The translations under genes and the position numbers were made by a program. 64,000 bases of DNA from Coenobita brevimanus (Eukaryota; Arthropoda; Malacostraca; Decapoda; Coenobitidae), in contig CM064657.1 in NCBI GenBank assembly GCA_032717465.1, positions 26,925,966 to 26,989,965 on the forward strand. Reading direction: 5' to 3'. Position 1 is the first letter of the stretch. Every line of letters starts with the position of its first letter. Shown in pieces: positions 42,833-56,526 of this stretch. The notes beneath the pieces were generated by a model. The model was not told where the DNA came from. It searched no databases and saw only the letters and a list, made by a program, of their open reading frames with translations.

Positions 42833-44465
42833 TTCACTGATCCTGTCCCTCTTCCTCTCCTTCGGCCCCACCTCACAGAGATCTTCCCTCATTCTTTCCC
42901 TTTCTCCACCACCTCCCCCTTCTCCCTTTCTTTCGATCTCCCTTATTCTTCCACGACACCCACCCTCCAGCTTTTTTCTCTCTCAGTCCCATACATCTCT
43001 CTCCTTCTTCCACATGTTTTTCTCTTCCCTCTTCCTCCCCTCTTCTCACCTTTCGTAATTCCCGTTCCCCTCCTCCTCCACTGCTACTAATCACTCTCAT
43101 TATTATTTTTTTTCTTCTTCTCCCCTTCCATCTCTCCTGATTCGAGTCTCCTCTCTCCTCTGCTTTTACTTAATCCACCTCTTCCCTCCACCACCGTCTC
43201 TCTTTCCAGTCCCTCCAGTATCCCTTTCCTCCCTCCCTCTGCTACAGTTTTATCCCTTCCACTTCTCATCCACTCTCTTTCACTTCCCTACTCTCCTCCA
43301 TCTTCTCCCCACTTCACATTCACACACTATTTTCCTTTCCTTCCTCTACCTTCGCCCCATCTTTGTCAAAGACCTCTTTTCCTTCCCTATCCCCTACTCT
43401 CCATCATTCTCCCTCCACTAGTTTGACTCTTTCTGTACCTTCCACTCTCCCAAAAAACCTCTTCCTTTCCTCCAACTACCCTCTCCACTTCTCCCCATCC
43501 AGTTCCACTTCACCCTTTACCCTCTTCACTTATCCCCAAACCCACTCCACTTCTCTCGCCACTACCCCTCTCAGCCATTGCTCCCTCTCCTCCCACCCTC
43601 TCCACCATTCTCCCTCCACCCTCTCCACTTCTCCCTCGTCCTTTCCCCCCCACTCGCACCTCAACAATGGGGTGTCACGGCCAGGCTTCGGGCCCAATAA
43701 CCCCTCGGCGCGACTTTTCCTCTCACTCTCACACAGATTCCCCCTCTCCTCACCTCACGCCTACCTCCATTACCTCATCCCTCATTCCCTTCTCCCTCAA
43801 TCCTTCCCTCCTCCTCCTCTTACTTCTCTCCACCCTCTCTCCTCGACCACCTTCCATTCCCACCCCCTCTCTTCCCCTCCCCCACCTCGCCCTTCCTTTT
43901 TCTCCATTCTCTAACCCCACCTTTCTCCTCCCCTCCCCTTACTCCTCACCTCAACCCCTCTCCGAACCTCACCCTTCCCTCTTTCTCCTCTTCTCATTCC
44001 TCCATCACACGATTCTCACCCGTCCCTTCTCCTCTCCTCACCTCAATTCTTCCTCCATCCCATCACCTCATCCCTTTTTTCATCACTGCTTCCCTATCAG
44101 ACGGATTCCCTTCACCTCTCCCTCTTCCCTGCCACTCCATTTTCTCCCATCATTCAGAATCGATATTCTTTTTGTTCTCTCCTATCTTTCCTTTTCATCC
44201 TGCTCCAATTTTTATTTCTTTCTCTTCTCCCTCTACCCTTTCAGCCTTCTTTCTTTTCTTCCTAACAATCTCTGTCAATATTACTCTGGTTCTCTCCTCC
44301 CTCTCTCCTCTTCATCCTTCTCCCCCCACTTCTCCTCTCCTCCCCTCCACCTCTTCATCCCTATCACTTCCCTTCCGCTTGTCATTCTTTATCAGCATAC
44401 TTCTGGTTCCCTCTTCGCTCTTCTGTTTCTTCCTTTTTCCTGCTTGCCTATGTCCTTGTCTTTGA
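42833..44465 (+). repeat. Long pyrimidine tract, part 2
   Basis: About 1.6 kb of C/T-rich plus strand with recurrent CCTCTCCAC-, TTCTCCCTCC- and CACCTC-like motifs and no fixed period. The only interruption is a GC-rich, CpG-containing island at 43665-43715 (GGGGTGTCACGGCCAGGCTT and GGGCCCAATAACC). All three plus frames remain open for long stretches; this is compositional. Confidence 0.85.
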
Positions 44466-44880
44466 CAGACAGAATATGGTAGTTACGTTAGTTATAATCT
44501 ATCCTGTAACAAATAGCCTAAAAAGGACCATTAGTTTTGCTGCTGTTTTCTGTCATTTGTACTCCATTGTACTCCTCTTTCCTGTCTCACTACCCATCCT
44601 TCTTCCTTAGTCCCCCTCTTCCTCTGTCCTTCTCCCTTACCTGCCTTGCAAAAAACAAAATTTTCCACTTCACCCTCCACCGACTCCTCTCCGCTATCAC
44701 TCATCCTTCATCCTCTCCTTCCTCTTTCTTTCCATTCACTTTCTCCTTCCTCTTCACAATTTCCTGTCTCGATTTCACATCCTGTTCTCTTTTTCTGCAG
44801 CGACTTTTCCCCTAATTCGTTCACTCGCTCATTCCCCTTTTATCCTTTGTCATAACTTCCCCCAGTCCCTGTCTCCCACC
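44466..44880 (+). repeat. Pyrimidine tract, part 3
   Basis: After a short AT-rich gap (44466-44535) the C/T bias resumes to about 44880. Confidence 0.7.
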
Positions 44881-45105
44881 GTGCTACAGAGCTGTTAGTG
44901 TTGGAAGCTACGAAGCTGCCGGATCGCTGGCGTCAAGGTTTCAATCCCGGTGCGGGAGGCTGGCGCTACTAGGCTCAAGTAAAATGAGTATCTATGGTAA
45001 CACCTCAGGGAAGTATCTGTGATAACCAGGATGATGCAGTGGACTTATATCCCAGGACAGTGGATGACTAACCCGCCACAGGTTCAGTGGCCTAAGTCAC
45101 GAACA
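44881..45105 (+). mobile_element. tRNA-derived SINE-like element
   Basis: The A-box region GAGCTGTTAGTGTTGGAAGC and the B box GGTTTCAATCCCG (44937-44949; consensus GGTTCGANTCC) are spaced as in a Pol III type 2 promoter. They are followed by GTGCGGGAGGCTGGCGC and a ~130-bp body. The element interrupts the pyrimidine tract, so it postdates it. Confidence 0.6.
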
Positions 45106-45460
45106 TGAGCACCGCGAAATGCACTTCACTGTGTCTGCCTCTGCCATTACATTTAATTTGTCTTCAACCTCTACTTTCATTCCCATCTTCCTTTCATACC
45201 TTCATCTCTTTCTTCCCATTCCTCTTTTCCTTCATTCATTACCAGCCCACACCCTTTATCCACTCTGTAATTGCTCGCCATGTCTTTTTATTGTCTGTCT
45301 CATTTCATGCAAGCCCGACTAATCTCCTTTCCCTTACTTCCTTTCGATATTATTTCCCCATCCGTTCCCCCATTTTCCCTATTCGTTTCCCCTTCCTTTC
45401 CCCATCTTCCTCCCTTTCACATCCTCCTCGTCTTCTACCAATGGATTGCCCTTCTGAATC
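45106..45460 (+). repeat. Pyrimidine tract, part 4
   Basis: T/C-rich sequence. Open frames of 67-136 codons are low complexity. Confidence 0.65.
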
Positions 45461-45885
45461 TAATCCGACTTTCCATGAATACTCAAGTTCAAAGAATACC
45501 AAGGGGGAAAAATGAATCAATTAGGATTTAACTTCACGGAGGGAAATGTGGAAGGAGGTAAGCCATCGTGGTCTCAAAACACTTCGAAAAAAGAAAGGAG
45601 TCTGACTAGCCCCTGAGTGTCATCGTAAACGTAAAACACGAAAAGACTGAAACTTACAGCCATTTTTACAACCTATTCTACACTGGAACACTTCACAGTA
45701 AGGAAGTAGCCTTTACTTTTTCTGTACCACGAGCTCTAGTGAATAAAGGATGCTTTCTTTTTCAATTTCAAGTACTCAGCTTGTTTTTTTTTCAATTATT
45801 GTGCTTATTCAGATGGTTGAAATACAGTATACCAACAAAATGGCGTTCTGCTTTATTGTATTTATAATTACTCCAAGAGTCCACA
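45461..45885. other. Unique sequence, no feature
   Basis: No gene or repeat recognised. Confidence 0.45.
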
Positions 45886-45889
45886 TGAT

Positions 45890-46035
45890 GACTGGAGTTT
45901 ATTGTTCAAATAATGCCACTCAGGGAAGGTGACTGGTCATCTTTGTATTAAATGTCAGGACTAAAAACCCTAGCGCTGGACCCCTACGCTCTTGATTTCA
46001 GGTTCGGTACAGATGTAGATGATGGATGGATGGAC
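45890..46035 (+). mobile_element. Dispersed retroposon 3' end, family D copy 3 (5'-truncated)
   Basis: GACTGGAGTTTATTGTTCAA, then AATGCCACTCAGGGAAGGTG, TTAAATGTCAGGACTAA and CCCCTACGCTC match the 3' half of the copies at 5.1 and 14.9 kb. It ends in GATGATGGATGGATGGA. Missing 5' half is typical of retroposition. Confidence 0.72.
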
Positions 46036-46277
46036 TACCACGTATACATTCAAGAGTAAAGATGCACAAGATGGCAGAGGCAGCACTGAGACTAAGGTCT
46101 GTAATCTCGTGTGCTGCCACGCTCCACTGCCACAACTTCCTTTCATCTCTGTATTTCTGAATGACACCGCCATCCTATTATATGCTATTTAAGAAACTAG
46201 TTCGATGGTAAGAGGATATAAGCCTCATACAATGCAATACTGAGATATGATATGTCCTATTTTGAAAAGTGGTAAAC

Positions 46278-46345
46278 AATGTTGGCAATGATGATGATAA
46301 TGGTAATGGTAATGGTGCCGGTGACGACGACGACGATGATAATAT
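46278..46345 (+). repeat. (GATRAT)n/(GACGAC)n simple sequence
   Basis: GATGATGATAATGGTAATGG then GACGACGACGACGATGATAA. Confidence 0.88.
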
Positions 46346-46559
46346 ACAACATTAATCACAAAGAGAGAGGTGTTAAGAATCCTCCTAAGCTCAAAAAAAA
46401 AAATATATATATCCCTGGTGACGTGGAGGCAATACTCACGCCAGGCAGTGGTGCGGGTGTAGGTGTGGGCGTTGCTGAACACTCACCTGCGGAAAGAGAA
46501 GCAACAGTTAGCATCAGGCACAAACACAATAATTCATTCGTACCACTGTAGTGGTTGTT

Positions 46560-48155
<1,596 letters not shown>

Positions 48156-48157
48156 CA

Positions 48158-48198
<41 letters not shown>
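48156..48198 (+). repeat. (TC)n microsatellite
   Basis: About twenty TC units. Confidence 0.95.
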
Positions 48199-48199
<1 letters not shown>

Positions 48200-48424
48200 G
48201 TATCCATTTTTTTTAAATCTCTATTTCAGCGGCCCTTTGTCTCTCTGTGCTCGAGTGTGATCAAGTCTTTCAGGTCGGCGTGTCTACTCCACAGTATGCC
48301 CACTCCCCAATGCCTATTCTCTCCCTACGCTCCTCTCTACAATCTCCTCTAGCTCCTATCCTGTCTTTGTCCTCTGCACTCTGTTCTGTTTTATCCGTAT
48401 TCTTGCTGTTGTCGGAGAAATTGT
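48199..48424. other. No recognisable feature
   Basis: Pyrimidine-biased unique sequence. Confidence 0.4.
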
Positions 48425-48592
48425 AAAACATCTTTCTCAGCGACTATGGATGCCTCTTGGACTACTGTCCTCTTGTAGTTTATATATGTAAATTATGTTG
48501 ATATCAGAGCCGTAATTAACGCATGAGAATATCAAGGCGCATGAAACAAGGGGAACAAATATGGAGGAGGAGCTACGAAATCTCCTGTATTA
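48425..48592. mobile_element. MITE family B copy
   Basis: Left ACATCTTTCTCAGCGACTAT and right ATATGGAGGAGGAGCTACGA are imperfect reverse complements. The internal GTTGATATCAGAGCCGTAAT matches the family B centre. Confidence 0.5.
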
Positions 48593-49164
48593 ACAAGAAT
48601 GAAGATCCTGCCTCCATGAACAGGTTAGGGTCCCCCACAGTACCTCTATCACTCGTGCCAAACCTCACTCACTCCAACTGATATAATCAGAGCCAGTCAG
48701 GGGTGTGTTTGTACCTCTGGCATACCTCTCTCACCATGTCCACCAGTAAAGTCCCCAGGAGTCACTAAATCTCAATAGCACTCCTCTAACCTTTATTCTT
48801 CTCTAAAGACTCTGATGTCCCAGTACCCCGGCAATACTTCATTGACCTCCGTTCCCTCCTGAGATCCCCTGGTGTAACTAAATCCATGCAATACTTCTCT
48901 GTGTCATCCTAAAACTACCTCTAGACTCTCTAGTGTCTCCATACCTCTGTAATTCCTCCATGTCCCCCCAGGCCCCACCTCCTCATGGTATCCCTCTAAT
49001 ACAGTACTTTGTTCATCTATAACCCCCGTGTAAACTCCTCCCCCTCTTCACTCCAGCTCGTAATGTGGGCCAGCGTGGGGTGCATTTGTTATGCAGATTT
49101 TCAACAGTGCAGATTTTCAACACTGACACTGCACTGCTGGTCATCTGTGAATGCAGCTGCCAAA

Positions 49165-49165
<1 letters not shown>
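48593..49165. other. No recognisable feature
   Basis: CCTCTA/CCCCAG-like recurring motifs in 48640-49020 but no fixed period. GCAGATTTTCAACA occurs twice in tandem near 49094-49122. Confidence 0.4.

Positions 49166-49243
<78 letters not shown>
49166..49243 (+). repeat. (AT)n microsatellite
   Basis: About thirty-nine AT units. Confidence 0.97.
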
Positions 49244-50571
<1,328 letters not shown>

Positions 50572-50641
<70 letters not shown>

Positions 50642-50650
50642 GTGTGTGTG
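50572..50650 (+). repeat. (GT)n microsatellite
   Basis: About thirty-nine GT units with one C interruption near 50637. Confidence 0.96.
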
Positions 50651-51775
50651 CATATAGATAAACCGGCAGAAAGATAAATAGATAAGATAAACAGATAAAC
50701 AGACAGACATAGATAGATATCCTGTGAGAAGTATTAATAAGCTCCATGTCGCTAAAGGTTGGATTACATTAACTTATAAAACATTTAAACATAAAAGCTC
50801 CATTATTTGGACATTTTTTGTTGACCGTACAAAAACTGTTTATTTCATGAATACGTATGAAAATAAGCTGAATTTTATTACTAAAAAACGATGAAGATAT
50901 AGCTCAAACTGGAATTTAAGCTACCACTCATCTTTTTTTTTTCTTTTTTTTTTTTTTTAAATGAGCGTTTTGGAATTTTATTTGCAAGTGTGTAAATGCT
51001 TCAGTATGTAAAAGTATGATGATAAGGTTATATGTAGCAAAGATTATGGGTATGAATGTAATTCAGGTGTTTGTTAGTACTTGTGTGTTGGCCCAGATGT
51101 GCTTAATGATGTTTAATATTGAGTAGTATTGTTCTCATTTATTATGTTCGTACATATATTCTTATTTATATCCAGCTGCTGTAGTGAAGTCAATTATACT
51201 TTATTACAGAGGATGTGATGTCATTCACCAGTCATTATATTCAACTACAAATGTGTTAAAAATATGTTATAAAAACATGTCCATCTACGTACTGTAAATG
51301 ACTGTGAACAACTGAGTATTCCTAGGATTAAATACATGTATTGCACTCAGGCTTCCCGGAAGATTCATTATTTTTTTTTTTCGCTAGTTTTCCAGTTCAT
51401 TTAATTTGTATTTAGCTTCACCAATTTTGTTAGTTATGTATCTGTGCGAAGTATTTCCGGGCATACTGTATATACCATTGGGTATCTCGTCGTGTTTTAC
51501 GTTCCACGTTATTATTTCATGGTGAACTGTTATCACAGAGCTAGGCAACAGAAAACAATAAATGTGTTTGGGCATGATTTTAATATGAACTTAATCGTTT
51601 GACGTTAGCTGACACTGGATACTAGATATGTCCTGAAACTTAAAATGTTAAATGTTCACCCGCTTCTGCCTATCTGCTCGCCATTTCTAATAGCCCATGG
51701 CCCATACAGTACGGGGACGCCTCACCCAAGCTGAACACAATCATTTACTAGTATGAATCACGTGTCCTCGGGCCG
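50651..51775. other. AT-rich unique sequence
   Basis: T run at 50933-50958. The small minus-strand frame at 51384-51575 has no recognised domain. Confidence 0.45.
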
Positions 51776-51781
51776 AAAGGG

Positions 51782-51952
51782 TTAACGTCTTCCCTACGAG
51801 GGGCCCTCGTTATAATAAGTGAAAAACCGACATCGTACTGAAGGGATTTAAAGAGTTCCTAGCCTCTTTACACCGAGTGGTTGTCTCAGCTGAACAAAAT
51901 CGTCTGAGGGTAGCAAGACTAAAATGAAAATGGCGTCATCGTAATGAAAGGA
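51782..51952. mobile_element. MITE family A, two adjacent partial copies
   Basis: TTAA (51782) then CGTCTTCCCTACGAGGGG...CATCGTACTGAAGGGA-TTTAA closes a ~60-bp deletion form near 51846. It is followed by a right half with CAGCTGAACAAAATCGTCTG, AGGGTAGCAAGACTAAAATG and GGCGTCATCGTAATGAAAGG. Confidence 0.6.
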
Positions 51953-52045
51953 TAATCCACTTTTACATATTTTTATTATTTGCTACTTATTAATGTTTTC
52001 TTTCATGCTTAAGTATTTATCTTTTACCGAGCTATTGCCTCTTAA

Positions 52046-52250
52046 CCCACTCACTACGAAATCTCACCACAGTTTCTCCTTGCTTTATCCATACGATTAT
52101 ATGCAATTTAGGAAAGGCCCTCTGGTACTGAATATTAATGAAAGCTGTGTCCTATTACTTTAATTTAAATAAACTCTCCTAAGTTCAATTAAGTCGCCTA
52201 GCAAGGGCAGTAACAAAAAAAAAGGGGGGGGGGGCAACGTACTGAAAGGG
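52046..52250. mobile_element. MITE family A, full-length copy with intact TTAA flanks
   Basis: TTAA at 52042-52045 and 52251-52254. It starts CCCACTCACTACGAAATCTC and ends CAACGTACTGAAAGGG, so the termini read CCC...GGG. Length 205 bp. Contains an internal A-run/G-run (52216-52234). Confidence 0.72.
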
Positions 52251-52254
52251 TTAA

Positions 52255-53045
52255 CGATAACTTTACATCCTGATGTGTCTGCCTGCCAATGTGTCTGATG
52301 CGGTGTGACTCGAGATGGATGGATATATATATATATATACACACACAAACAAACTAATTAAATTATTTGCTATATTCGCATCACATATCAAGGAAATGTT
52401 ATGGTTCACTGTTCTTTCACTCTACAGAATTTTTAGGTTAAGTTAAGAAACTGACCGGTTTTTAAAAATCTGATACTGATCACCATCCCTATAAAATATA
52501 CTGTGACATTTAATATTTATGTTACTAATTTACTGTAGTAGTAACTATGCTTTTATTTCTCTTCGTGTTCACTTGCACATCTGTCTTCAGTATTACATAA
52601 ACCGCAGTGTTTGTGCCTCTGCTAAAGTGCACCTGTGACCAGGGCGGGTTGACGTTCCTCACATGACTGACACACCTTGCCTCCAAACATATTTGGCTTT
52701 TAGCTGACTGCTGCTGCCTCCCATTTGCTACTCGTTTGGTCTTTGGTACACACTTCCTGTAAGTGCTCGATATTTGTTCCACCACAGATTTCCCCAAGTA
52801 CTTACGTACAGCAGCTGCAAACCTACAATACTACTGCCGAATAAAAAAGAAAGATCGCTGCGTACTTTATGACAGGCACTTGGATACTGGATGAATCATG
52901 GGGCAGTGTACTCGAAGGCTTATTCTGGTTAACTTGACGTAGTTGTTCTGGGTATACTTGTTACGTTACCGTATCTTAAAAATATACATTTGTCACTAAT
53001 TTGCCAATGAATTTACCAACTGCCTCTCTCTCTCTCTCTAGTATA
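52255..53045. other. Unique sequence with an open frame of unknown status
   Basis: (TA)n at 52323-52339; see the separate entry for the minus-strand frame. No other feature. Confidence 0.4.
52525..52797 (-). other. Open reading frame of unknown status, 90 codons
   Basis: Mixed, non-repetitive composition (MGKSVVEQISSTYRKCVPKT at the start; ICLEARCVSHVRNVNPPW in the middle). The spacing of three cysteines and one histidine does not match a zinc-finger pattern I know. The frame extends a few codons upstream of the first Met without a stop nearby. No domain, no splice evidence. It could be an exon or chance. Confidence 0.15.
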
Positions 53046-53049
53046 TATA

Positions 53050-53330
53050 CAAGTGCTCGTGGGCCCTTCGGGCCCCTCGCACTTGCTCCTGCGGAGGACT
53101 CTCGCGATGCGCGCTCGCTTTCTCGTGCTTCGCAATCGTTTCCTCGTGCTTCTCACTGGTTTCCTCGCGCTTCGCACGCGCGTTGCGATCATTTCATGTA
53201 ATCCGAGACACGTTTATGTGCTTTTTAGTCTAAAGTTGTCACTATCGGCCGTCAAGGCAACATCGAAGGGCTCATGATGGTCCGTTTATGTGCTGTTCTA
53301 GTCTAACATAGTCAATTTGATTTTTTGCAG
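53050..53330 (+). repeat. CpG-rich segment with short direct repeats and a GC hairpin
   Basis: GTGGGCCCTTCGGGCCCC at 53058 can fold as a perfect 6-bp GC stem (GGGCCC-TTC-GGGCCC). A ~21-bp unit around TCGTGCTTCGCAATCGTTTC recurs three times at 53122-53180. CGTTTATGTGCT followed by TAGTCTAA recurs at 53212 and 53283. The CpG density of 53050-53190 is far above the surrounding DNA. No open frame of note was recognised. Confidence 0.6.
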
Positions 53331-53648
53331 CTAACCAATTGATAGTGTTATTTGCAGCTTAGGGAATGGAACCCAAGTTGTCTGAACGCAAGTCCGAAAT
53401 ACACACAGGCACACGGCTACTGCTATAGTATATTTTAGTTGCAGCTACTGTATGGGCAAAAAATTCTACGGAGATCCTATGCCGGGCGCCGGGAGCGGCG
53501 TTTTTTGGTCAAAATGTGATCGCTCATTAAATATAATAAAAGTTTTTCACTCGTGATGGGACCAAGTTTTTTTTTCACATCAGCGAATTTTTTGCGATTT
53601 TTGTGCAAGTTTTGGTGCGATTTGAATGTGCAGTTTCGGTTGCCCATA

Positions 53649-53649
<1 letters not shown>
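53331..53649. other. No recognisable feature
   Basis: Contains GCCGGGCGCCGGGAGCGGCG at 53481 in otherwise AT-rich DNA. Confidence 0.4.
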
Positions 53650-53683
<34 letters not shown>

Positions 53684-53709
53684 GCTATTGCTATAGCATG
53701 TTAGATATA

Positions 53710-53786
<77 letters not shown>
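53650..53786 (+). repeat. (CA)n and (AT)n microsatellites
   Basis: (CA)n at 53650-53681 and (AT)n at 53709-53786. Confidence 0.96.
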
Positions 53787-53787
<1 letters not shown>

Positions 53788-55030
53788 TAACTTACACCAA
53801 AGGAAAAACAGAGCAACCTCTACAATGTATAACGATGGCAAACGTCAATGTTCTTTGGACATAAGTGTACAGGTGCTGCTTTTAAGTCCTCCCGAAATGT
53901 AATACACTATTTCAGGTAAAAAATCTGATATAACCTATGTCTGTATTTCCACACTGGGCTATGCACCGCTGTCAGTCTGCTGGCATTAAATATAAGAGCT
54001 CCAGGCGGTAGCAGCAGTTTGGTCCCATTGAACAGATACTGTAGGCAACAGCGTGCAGTCCTCTATTTTTTCTGCCCAAGAACACAACAAGGGCTACTTG
54101 AAAGACTCGCATTTGACACATGAGTTTCATCTACTTGTTTACTTTGTTTTGTGTCCTTATTAAGCCTGTCTGTATTCTCCAAATTTCAGCTTACTGTGTT
54201 GTGGTGTGGGAGGCTTTAGACAGTTTTGCTTTACTTGGCTCTTGAACCTTTATTCCAAACTTCAGCATTATCTTGGCGTGTGTGTGTCCCATTTTAACTC
54301 TGATCTATTGCATAATATAATGATAAAATTTAACTAATTTTCTGCAAAACTGAGCTTCTTTTGTAAGCATGGGAGAGTACTAAGAGGGCATGATCGTTGT
54401 TGATCCAGTATTTTTTTTTTTTTTTTTATACTGGTGGCTACCTCAGTTGTGACGTGAATGACAGCAAGCTAAAAGAACAGCCCTTCTTTAGTTCCTATCT
54501 GCCAGCTTTCCAGAAATGGCGAAACAACTAAGAACACCCAGCTATATTTGTGTATACGTGACGCTTTTGGGGGATTTTCTACCTTCGCAGTCGTGGATGA
54601 AGCTAAGTTCGCTGCATTTCGCTTTTAGTGGGGAGAATGGGGCTGAAGTTCAGGGAGCGAGGGTGGGTGGGCGGGTAGGGTGTATGGGGGTTAGTGGGGC
54701 CACTGTGTCAGTCATGGCTGGCGGAAACCAATTTTCCTCCTCGAGTCCAACCATTTTTACCGCCTGACCTTCGACTCTTATGGAATTGGCGACTCCCCTG
54801 TCCAGATAGAGATTACTCCGTTATTTTCCAGGGCTTCCTCTTGGGTACATCTCCATCCCTCGATTTCACATCCATTCTTTCCATCTTTTCTGTGATAAAA
54901 ACAACAAGTTAGGTACTGGCAAAACGTGGCTGCATCCCCCATGTTGCTGGCTAATGGAGTCGACTTCTCATTTTCATACAAGGATTTTAGTTTCCAGAAT
55001 GAGGACATCGCCTCTGAGCTCCAGCCGTTC
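53787..55030. other. Unique sequence, no feature
   Basis: T run at 54411-54427 and a GGGTGGGTGGGCGGGTAGGG stretch at 54661-54680 with quadruplex potential. Open frames show no domain. Confidence 0.45.
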
Positions 55031-55034
55031 TTAA

Positions 55035-55207
55035 CCCCCTCAACATGAAGGCGTGTTTTCTCTTTTTTCGTTCTCCTGGCGATTTTATTCAGTTGAGGAT
55101 GGACTTAAAGTAACCCCTTCATCGTTAGACAACAGTCCGAAGTTGAATAAAATCGTCCGAAGTAGCAAGAATACTAAAAAAAAACACGTCATCATAGTGA
55201 AGGTGAT
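55035..55207. mobile_element. MITE family A copy with both halves visible
   Basis: TTAA (55031-55034), then CCCCCTCAACATGAAGGCGT; left internal motif GGCGATTTTATTCAGTTGAG; right internal motif AGTTGAATAAAATCGTCCGA then AGTAGCAAGAATACT; right end CACGTCATCATAGTGAAGG. The two halves are imperfect reverse complements, so this copy shows the palindromic design of the family. The right TTAA is lost. Confidence 0.72.
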
Positions 55208-56369
55208 GTGAGATAAAGTAGCGAATAACAAGACATTTTAAATAACTAGCGGTCTCACTTATGTTCAGTCAGATATTTTGTAAACAGAACGAGACGCGTA
55301 ATATGGATGTTTGGGAATTTCATGCAGTTCACATATGGCGAATTATTATTATACAGATTTTCTTTTTTTAATCAAAGAGTCACTCAGTACAAATATCACC
55401 CACAACGGACAGAATTAATTCCGTTAGTGACACATGTCTTTATCCTCAGATTTAACCTTAAACTCATAAATTCAGCTTATTTACCTCACTATCATCGCTG
55501 TCATAACAGTTACATATATAGCCCCCAAATGGATTAAAAATAAAAGAGGAAAAGATGACTTCACTGGAGCGCCCTCTGCCACAGAAGCCCAAGTAATGAG
55601 TTCCACGGAATCAGTTGTTCCAAGAACGTATCGGAATTTTCTTGAGCGACTCTTAATAATGACCCAACACTTTTATTACCAAAAATCACTTGCGCCACTA
55701 TTATCATGATGAGGATGATCATTATCATAATCACCATCTAAGGTTACTTCACCAAAAAACAAACGCCCTTCCCAACCCCCACAACATAACATTCAGAAAA
55801 CAGTGACAACAATGCCTCCTTGTTCCCCCATCAATGCCTTAACGACCAAACTACTGACAAAAAGCACAGGGGCTGAGGATTTTGATTACATGAGGACAGA
55901 GCGCCGCCATGGAGGTCCTCTTGGCTAACGAGGCCGCCGCTCCACAACTTCGCCTCAACTTCATCTGCATTTGAACGCATTTTTCTCTAATGATCAAATC
56001 GTGACTGATGAGCGGCAGGGAGGGAGCCGGCCAAGGCCAGTAATCAACCGATGCAACGGCCATACCAAAGTCCGTATTCTCGTCGCTTATCTCTTCCTCC
56101 GCCAGGACTTCTCTCGACTGAACGTAATCCTCTGCTGTTTGCCTAGATATACTCTTCTGTGTACCAACCGTTGACAGAGGGTGACGTGACTCGTGATGGT
56201 GTCTGAAACCTTAAACAGGATTTCTTTCGGACACATTCTTTTCCTGTTATCCTTTGTGTCTGAAATCACTAACACTTAGAATTTCTCTCTAACAAATTAT
56301 TCTCCTGTTAACTTTAATTAAATAATCTCATGTGCACCAACCACAACAGACGGGTGATGGGGGTTGTCC
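55208..56369. other. Unique sequence, no feature
   Basis: No coding, RNA or repeat signal recognised. Confidence 0.45.
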
Positions 56370-56526
56370 AACATTTCTTTCTTACCAGGCTATTCCTGCA
56401 CATGGCACATTCACAATCTCTTGTATGCTATTTGTGCAAACTATATCGATATTAGAGTCATAAATAACATACATAAAATGACTAAAACGAAATGTGCAAA
56501 ATAAACAGCTAAGAAAGATGCACCGG
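56370..56526. mobile_element. MITE family B copy
   Basis: Left CATTTCTTTCTTACCAGGCT and right AATAAACAGCTAAGAAAGAT are imperfect reverse complements. The internal CTATATCGATATTAGAGTCA then TAAATAACATAC is the best-preserved family B core. Confidence 0.62.

Noticed and set aside
42109..44482. Long open frames of 180-270 codons in the pyrimidine tract
   Set aside because: Stop codons need purines, so C/T-rich DNA is open in all plus frames. The peptides are Ser/Pro/Leu/Phe low complexity.
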